DNA of 10,235 nucleotides, from positions 1-10,235 of the forward strand of contig JAJRDF010000029.1 in NCBI GenBank assembly GCA_028678555.1, given 5' to 3'. Every line of letters begins with the position of its first letter. The first letter of the stretch is position 1. Shown one piece after another: positions 6,715-10,235 of the stretch. This stretch comes from Methanomicrobiales archaeon. GTDB taxonomy: Archaea > Halobacteriota > Methanomicrobia > Methanomicrobiales > JACTUA01. A program made the position numbers and the translations under genes. The notes beneath the pieces were generated by a model. It saw nothing but the letters and a program-made list of their open reading frames with translations. It ran no database searches and was not told the DNA's origin.

Positions 6715-6888
6715 TCACAAACCGCGGGCCTTCTTCAAGATCGAGGAGATCCCCGGGGGTGGGCGGCTCAGCTCAGGCTCTGGGTTCCCGTTCTTTTTTT
6801 TTTCGGCCGCCTGGATCACCCTCTCCTTGCACCGCTCCACTACGCCCTTCTTCATCCGTTCCAAAAGAACGGTCATGTTCTGTTCCAT
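6715..6888 (-). CDS. Small hypothetical protein leading the ATP synthase operon
   Basis: A 57-codon open frame runs from an ATG at 6886-6888 to a TGA at 6715-6717, 10 bases before atpH and on the same strand. I do not recognise it. The product begins MEQNMTVLLERMKKG, has a charged amphipathic helix to about residue 32, then a Pro-rich middle (NPEPELSRPPPG) and a basic end, ILKKARGL. It has no signal peptide or membrane segment. It shows no clear ribosome site, which fits a short-leader or leaderless first cistron, or a start at the second ATG (codon 5). A run of ten A bases (codons about 29-32) lies mid-gene. Support is position, intact frame and coding-like composition. It could instead be part of the operon leader. 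Its place suggests a link to ATP synthase assembly or regulation, which is inference. Confidence 0.6.
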   Translation of the reverse strand: MEQNMTVLLERMKKGVVERCKERVIQAAEKKKNGNPEPELSRPPPGISSILKKARGL

Positions 6889-6936
6889 GGTCGCGCGATC
6901 TGGATAACTGGTATGAGTGACCCTATGTGGGATAAA

Positions 6937-6944
6937 ACGATAAA
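6937..6944 (-). promoter_or_regulatory. Candidate TATA box for the ATP synthase operon
   Basis: On the minus strand the sequence TTTATCGT, preceded by the A-rich AGAAAAA, resembles an archaeal TATA box with its upstream BRE. Transcription would start about 25 bases downstream, near 6914, leaving a leader of about 26 bases before the ATG at 6888. It sits in an AT-rich island (6905-7030) unlike the surrounding GC-rich DNA. The match to the TTTATATA consensus is only partial. Confidence 0.4.
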
Positions 6945-7017
6945 TTTTTCTATTTGAAGAAAATAACCTCTTTACATCATTTATTTTGGGGGGGCTCCAA
7001 TGGTTTCCCCCGAAGTG

Positions 7018-7025
7018 TTAATAAA
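7018..7025 (+). promoter_or_regulatory. Candidate TATA box for the rightward genes
   Basis: TTAATAAA on the plus strand is the last AT-rich, TATA-like sequence before the GC-rich leader of the flavoprotein gene. Transcription would begin near 7047. The match is weak, and other AT-rich sequences nearby (for example around 6979-6987) could serve instead. Confidence 0.3.
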
Positions 7026-7083
7026 GTTACCTTAGCCGGGATGCCATGGTACTTCGCCGTCAGGGGGATCGGGGGCTGCCTGC

Positions 7084-7101
7084 CGGGACGCCTGGGTCCC
7101 G
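7084..7101 (+). repeat. Hairpin in the flavoprotein leader
   Basis: CGGGAC and GTCCCG form a perfect 6-bp inverted repeat around a 6-base loop, inside the presumed leader of the gene at 7236. It precedes a second set of pairing sequences at 7149-7199. Confidence 0.4.
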
Positions 7102-7148
7102 TCCCTGCCTGAGGGGAATCCGCGGGGAGAAGGGGCGATCTTCTGAAA

Positions 7149-7199
7149 TCCTTCCCTGCCGGTATCCCGCAGGGGGAAGGGACGGCGGGAGGGGAAGGA
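7149..7199 (+). repeat. Alternative pairing sequences in the flavoprotein leader
   Basis: A pyrimidine segment TCCTTCCC (7149-7156) can pair with GGGAAGG at 7174-7180 (with flanking TGC/GCA pairs) or, as a full 8-bp match, with GGGAAGGA at 7192-7199. The two pairings exclude each other and both end just upstream of the ribosome site at 7222-7227. This may be a simple purine/pyrimidine bias or a structured leader. Confidence 0.35.
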
Positions 7200-7235
7200 C
7201 AATTCTTTTCTCTCTTCAGCGGGAGAGAGATGTGC

Positions 7236-7712
7236 ATGGAGATCGTCAGAATCCCCCACATGCAGAAGCGGGAATATGACCGCCTCATTGAAGAGAACCA
7301 CCTCTGCAGGATCGCGTTCCAGGGCGAGGACGGCCCGTACATCGCCCCGTTCATGTATACCTTTGACGGCCGGTATCTCTACTTCCTCTCCACAAAGTAC
7401 GGCAAGAAGATCGCCCTGTTCCAGAAAAACCCCTCGGTCGCTGTCGAGATTGAGCGGTATGCCCCGGACCTCTCATCCTACACCTTCATCACCCTGCGTG
7501 GCCGGCTGGAGGAGATCGGCGGGGCCGGGGCAAAGAAATCGATCCGGGAAGGGTTTGCCAGGATGATCCGGAGCCGCAACCTTTCGCCCAGCATCATGGC
7601 CGCCCTCGGCCATGATCCCATGGATCCCCCGGAGGCACTGGCCCGCGGGGACCGGACCATGGTCTGGAAACTGACGGGCGTCCGGGAGATCGTGGCCCTG
7701 AAGAACGTGTGA
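7236..7712 (+). CDS. Pyridoxamine 5'-phosphate oxidase-like flavin-binding protein
   Basis: This belongs by appearance to the small FMN-binding split-barrel proteins (the pyridoxamine-phosphate-oxidase-like/NimA-type group), cytoplasmic proteins that bind FMN and in some branches F420 or heme. From the ATG at 7236 it has 158 residues, typical for the group. Near the N-terminus HLCRIAFQ is followed by GPYIAPFMYTFDGRYLYF, a STKYGKKIALFQKNPSVAVEI core strand-helix-strand, and a later FITLRGRLEEI strand; these are the usual family segments. It lacks the conserved C-terminus of true PdxH, so I do not call it a vitamin B6 enzyme. An ATG two codons earlier (7230) is the alternative start; the later one has better spacing from GGAGAG (7222-7227). 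The PaaK-like gene follows after about 28 bases, so they may be co-transcribed. Substrate and exact cofactor are unknown. Confidence 0.85.
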   Translation: MEIVRIPHMQKREYDRLIEENHLCRIAFQGEDGPYIAPFMYTFDGRYLYFLSTKYGKKIALFQKNPSVAVEIERYAPDLSSYTFITLRGRLEEIGGAGAKKSIREGFARMIRSRNLSPSIMAALGHDPMDPPEALARGDRTMVWKLTGVREIVALKNV

Positions 7713-7740
7713 CATACTGACGGCGGGTGCAGTGAGTCCC

Positions 7741-9096
7741 ATGGAAGCCGGCAGGTATCACCGCGAACCGGTCGAGACGATGGAGAGGGAGGCCCTCGAC
7801 CAGCTGATCGATGAGAGGACCCGGTATACCGTCGGATATGCCAATGATCACTCCCCGTTCTACCGGCAGTGGTTCAGGGAACACCGGATCGATCCCGGGG
7901 AGATCCGGACCCACGAGGATCTTCTTCATCTTCCGCTCATCTCCGGTGCCGATATCAGGGCCCACCAGCCGCCACACCGGGAGGAGTTCGAGTTCCGGAG
8001 CGCGGCGTGGGAGGATATCTTCACCATCCACGAGACGAGCGGTACCAGCGGGACCCCGAAGAGCTTCTTTCTCACCTGGGAGGACTGGGAGCGGTTTGCA
8101 GAGAAGTATGCCCGTACTTTTGTCTCCCAGGGATTCGGGCGCGGGGACCGGATCGTGATCTGCGCATCCTACGGGATGAACGTCGGTGCGAACACGATGA
8201 CCCTCGCCGCCCGCGACCTGGGTATCACGATCATCCCCACCGGCAGATGCACTTTCCCCCTCCGGACCCTCCAGAACTACCGCCCGACGGGTATCGTCGG
8301 AAGCGTCTTCAAGCTGATCCACCTGGCACGGCAGATGGAAGCCGAGGGTGTCAAACCGGAGGAGACGGGTGTTAGGGCGCTGGTGGTGGGGGGCGAGGCC
8401 TTCGCTGACGAGTCCCGGGCGTACCTGGCCGATCTCTGGGGCTGTGACGTGTTCAACACCTATGGAAGCACCGAGGGCACCATGTGCGGGGAATGCACGG
8501 CGAGGCAGGGGCTCCACGTGCCCGAAGACCTGGTGCACATGGACATCTATGACACCCAGATGAAGCAGTTCGTCAGGGACGGCGAGTGCGGGCGCATCGT
8601 TCTCACGACCCTGCTCCCGGTCGGGGCGAAATGCGGGATGCTGCTCCTCAACTACGACACCGAGGACACGACCCTGGTCCTCACCCGCGACCGCTGCGCC
8701 TGCGGCCGCACCCACATGCGGATCTATAACCCCCAGCGGGAAGCGGAGACGTTCTGGATCCGGGGAACGCCCCTGAACCGGGTGGACGTGGAGCGGGGCG
8801 TGTTCCAGAAGGAGAACATGGAGTACCTGACCGGTGAGTACGAAGCCTTTCTGTATTCAGGCGAGGAGCGGGATGCGACGGTGCTGCGGGTGAGCATGGA
8901 GAGCAGCGATCCCGCGAGCTGCAACCGGGACCTGGTCTCCGAGAACTTCCGGCGATCGTTCTTTGCCATGAAACCGGCCCTCCGGCAGCAGTACGACGAG
9001 GGCCTCTTCACCATCGTCTTCAACTTCGTTCCGCCGAAGGGACTGGAACTGGCGTCGCTCCCCGGCCGCCCGAAACGGCTCGTCGACCGGCGGTGA
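7741..9096 (+). CDS. Coenzyme F390 synthetase-like / PaaK-family adenylate-forming enzyme
   Basis: The protein belongs to the phenylacetate-CoA ligase (PaaK) branch of adenylate-forming enzymes. In methanogens such proteins are commonly coenzyme F390 synthetases, which attach AMP or GMP to F420 when oxidised F420 builds up, for instance on oxygen exposure. It has 451 residues from the ATG at 7741, full length for the family. Visible motifs are the phosphate-binding TSGTSGTPK (99-107), YGSTE (241-245), GLHVPEDLVHMDIYD (257-271), NYDTED (304-309), CACGRTH (319-325) and a C-terminal PKRLVDRR. Cysteines at 249, 252, 319 and 321 could bind a structural zinc. A GTG three codons upstream (7732) is an alternative start. 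The flavoprotein gene precedes it and uvsE follows. The PaaK family is secure; F390 specificity rather than an acyl-CoA role is inferred. Confidence 0.85.
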   Translation: MEAGRYHREPVETMEREALDQLIDERTRYTVGYANDHSPFYRQWFREHRIDPGEIRTHEDLLHLPLISGADIRAHQPPHREEFEFRSAAWEDIFTIHETSGTSGTPKSFFLTWEDWERFAEKYARTFVSQGFGRGDRIVICASYGMNVGANTMTLAARDLGITIIPTGRCTFPLRTLQNYRPTGIVGSVFKLIHLARQMEAEGVKPEETGVRALVVGGEAFADESRAYLADLWGCDVFNTYGSTEGTMCGECTARQGLHVPEDLVHMDIYDTQMKQFVRDGECGRIVLTTLLPVGAKCGMLLLNYDTEDTTLVLTRDRCACGRTHMRIYNPQREAETFWIRGTPLNRVDVERGVFQKENMEYLTGEYEAFLYSGEERDATVLRVSMESSDPASCNRDLVSENFRRSFFAMKPALRQQYDEGLFTIVFNFVPPKGLELASLPGRPKRLVDRR

Positions 9097-9148
9097 CATC
9101 CGCCTTCCACCGCCCTTTCCCCATGACTGCACGGCACCGGGACTCATC

Positions 9149-10045
9149 ATGCGGATAGGCTACCCCTGCATCAACCGGAGCATCGGCTGCAGAGGCGACC
9201 GGAAGTTCCGGCTCGGGTCCTGGTCCGACACCCGTTTTGAGGCCACGGTCAGGGATAACCTGGCCTGCCTGGCCCGGATCCTGGAATGGAACAGGCAGCA
9301 GGGCATCCTCTTCTTCCGCATCACCTCAGATCTGATCCCGTTCGCCTCCCACCCGGTCTGCACATTTCCCTGGCAGCAGCACTTCAGGGGGGAACTGGCA
9401 CGAATCGGGGAATTTGTATCTGCATCCGGAATCCGGATCTCGATGCACCCTGACCAGTTCATCATCCTCAATGCCCCTGAAGAGAGGATCGTCCGGCGCA
9501 GCACCACAGAGCTCGCGTACCACGCAGAAGTACTGGACCTGATGGGGCTGGGCACGGCCGCAAAGATCCAGCTGCATATCGGGGGACTGTACGGGGATGC
9601 GGACGGGAGCATCAGAAGGTTCATCGGGGTCTTCCGCCGCCTGGATCCCCTCATACAGCGGCGCCTGGTCGTGGAAAATGATGATACCCGGTTCGGTGCC
9701 GCGGAGTGCCTGCGCATCCACGAAGAGACGGGAATACCGGTGCTCCTCGATGTGTTCCACCATTCATGCAGGAACCAGGGTGAAGATACCGGCGAGATGC
9801 TGCAGGCCGCGGGAAAGACTTGGACACGGTCCGACGGGACGATGATGGTGGACTACAGTTCCCAGCATCCCGGGAAACGGGCAGGGGGACACGCGGACCA
9901 TCTCGATGCTGACGATTTCCGGCGCTTTCTCCGGATCTCCCGGCCGCACGACATGGACATCATGCTGGAGATCAAGGACAAGGAGGAGAGTGCTCTCGCC
10001 GCCATCGCCATCGCACGGGATGACCCGAGGTTTGTCATGCGGTGA
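9149..10045 (+). CDS. uvsE: UV damage endonuclease UvsE/UVDE family
   Basis: UVDE enzymes nick DNA immediately 5' of UV photoproducts and some other lesions, starting an alternative excision repair. The 298-residue protein matches the usual length of about 300 and the TIM-barrel metal-site pattern: RIGYPCIN at the start (Y5, N9), H68 in ASHPV, H100 and Q103 in SMHPDQF, H143 in LHIGG, E176 in VVENDD, D201 and H204 in DVFHH, H248 in GGHADHLD and E274 in MLEIKDKE. Compared from memory with the Thermus enzyme, the positions of the modified lysine and a metal-ligand histidine are Met233 and Asp235 (MVDYSSQ), and the residue after Q103 is Phe rather than Tyr. The ATG at 9149 gives the conserved N-terminus, though no strong ribosome site precedes it. 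It lies 52 bases after the PaaK-like gene. Confidence 0.94.
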   Translation: MRIGYPCINRSIGCRGDRKFRLGSWSDTRFEATVRDNLACLARILEWNRQQGILFFRITSDLIPFASHPVCTFPWQQHFRGELARIGEFVSASGIRISMHPDQFIILNAPEERIVRRSTTELAYHAEVLDLMGLGTAAKIQLHIGGLYGDADGSIRRFIGVFRRLDPLIQRRLVVENDDTRFGAAECLRIHEETGIPVLLDVFHHSCRNQGEDTGEMLQAAGKTWTRSDGTMMVDYSSQHPGKRAGGHADHLDADDFRRFLRISRPHDMDIMLEIKDKEESALAAIAIARDDPRFVMR

Positions 10046-10235
10046 GGGTCCGGCCTCGTCCCCATCGGTTCCCTGAATCCCGGACGGGAGTGGCCACGCC
10101 GGCCACATACATATCGGCTACCGGAATTTCTTGACAGGTGGGGGCACGCCCCCTCCCGGACCCTCACCCGTGAGGATAGCCACTTCGTCGGTTCGCAACC
10201 GGAGGGATCTTCTCTTCCGGGATACCGGCGGGGGG
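10046..10235. other. Intergenic region after uvsE
   Basis: No gene is supported in these 190 bases. They contain the hairpin at 10090-10106, a TATA-like TACATATC (about 10108-10115) and a second G5/C5 inverted repeat with a 4-base loop (10140-10153). A GTG at 10170 opens a frame to the window edge (VRIATSSVRNRRD...), but without a ribosome site. It might be the start of a further rightward gene or simply its leader. Confidence 0.45.
10090..10106 (+). repeat. Hairpin downstream of uvsE
   Basis: GTGGCC and GGCCAC form a perfect 6-bp stem with a 5-base loop, 45 bases after the uvsE stop. No T run follows directly, so it is only a possible transcript-end structure. A TATA-like CATACATATC begins at its right end. 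Confidence 0.35.

Larger units (their letters stand above)
6889..7229. other. Divergent intergenic region
   Basis: This 341-base non-coding region lies between the leftward ATP synthase operon and the rightward flavoprotein gene. The part nearer the operon (6905-7030) is AT-rich and holds TATA-like sequences facing both ways, plus a run of seven G at 6988-6994. The part nearer the flavoprotein gene (7040-7200) is strongly G/C-rich with several inverted repeats and would be a leader of about 180-190 bases if the rightward promoter near 7018 is used. A 77-codon frame (7046-7279) crosses it but has low-complexity Gly/Arg composition and overlaps the flavoprotein start, so I do not call it a gene. 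Confidence 0.7.

Noticed and set aside
7046..7279. A 77-codon plus-strand frame in the divergent intergenic region
   Set aside because: It overlaps the flavoprotein start out of frame, is dominated by Gly, Arg and Pro from purine-rich DNA, and lacks a ribosome site.
7594..8715. A 373-codon open frame on the minus strand
   Set aside because: It lies antisense to the well-supported PaaK-like gene and the end of the flavoprotein gene. It has low-complexity Gly/Pro/Arg composition and no recognisable domain, and is explained by high GC at third codon positions.

Overview
The window looks like GC-rich euryarchaeal DNA, most likely from a hydrogenotrophic methanogen of the Methanomicrobiales. The order is an inference. 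The grounds are an archaeal A-type (A1AO) ATP synthase operon in the order H-I-K-E-C-F-A-B, a PaaK-type adenylate-forming enzyme resembling methanogen coenzyme F390 synthetases, frequent GTG starts, strong GGAGG/GGTGA ribosome binding sites, and AT-rich TATA-like promoter islands in otherwise GC-rich sequence.

Left two thirds (1-6888, minus strand, read right to left): an unrecognised 57-codon gene, then atpH, atpI, atpK, atpE, atpC, atpF, atpA and the first 66 codons of atpB, which runs off the left edge. The genes are tightly packed: GTGA overlaps at E/C and A/B, an 8-base C/F overlap, and a ribosome site for atpA that contains the atpF stop. The exception is the membrane-ring gene atpK, which has 119 or more non-coding bases on each side. 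H and E form the peripheral stalks, I and K the ion channel and rotor ring, C and F the central stalk parts, and A and B the catalytic head. The D and G genes are presumably beyond the window.

Middle (6889-7229): a divergent intergenic region. Its AT-rich half (about 6905-7030) probably holds a promoter for the ATP synthase operon and another for the rightward genes. Its GC-rich half (about 7040-7200) would be a long, hairpin-rich leader for the rightward genes.

Right third (7230-10045, plus strand): a small pyridoxamine-phosphate-oxidase-like flavin-binding protein, a PaaK/F390-synthetase-like adenylate-forming enzyme, and a UV damage endonuclease (UvsE), with gaps of about 28 and 52 bases. 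Together they suggest a redox- or oxygen-stress and DNA-damage set. The last 190 bases contain small hairpins and a TATA-like sequence, but no gene I can support.

I see no CRISPR array, rRNA, tRNA, insertion sequence or clear novel multi-gene system. The most distinctive points are the small gene leading the ATP synthase operon with its A10 run, substitutions at two UvsE active-site positions, an atypical AtpA P-loop and AtpK ion site, a cytoplasmic Cys-x-x-Cys in AtpI, and the structured leader before the flavoprotein gene.
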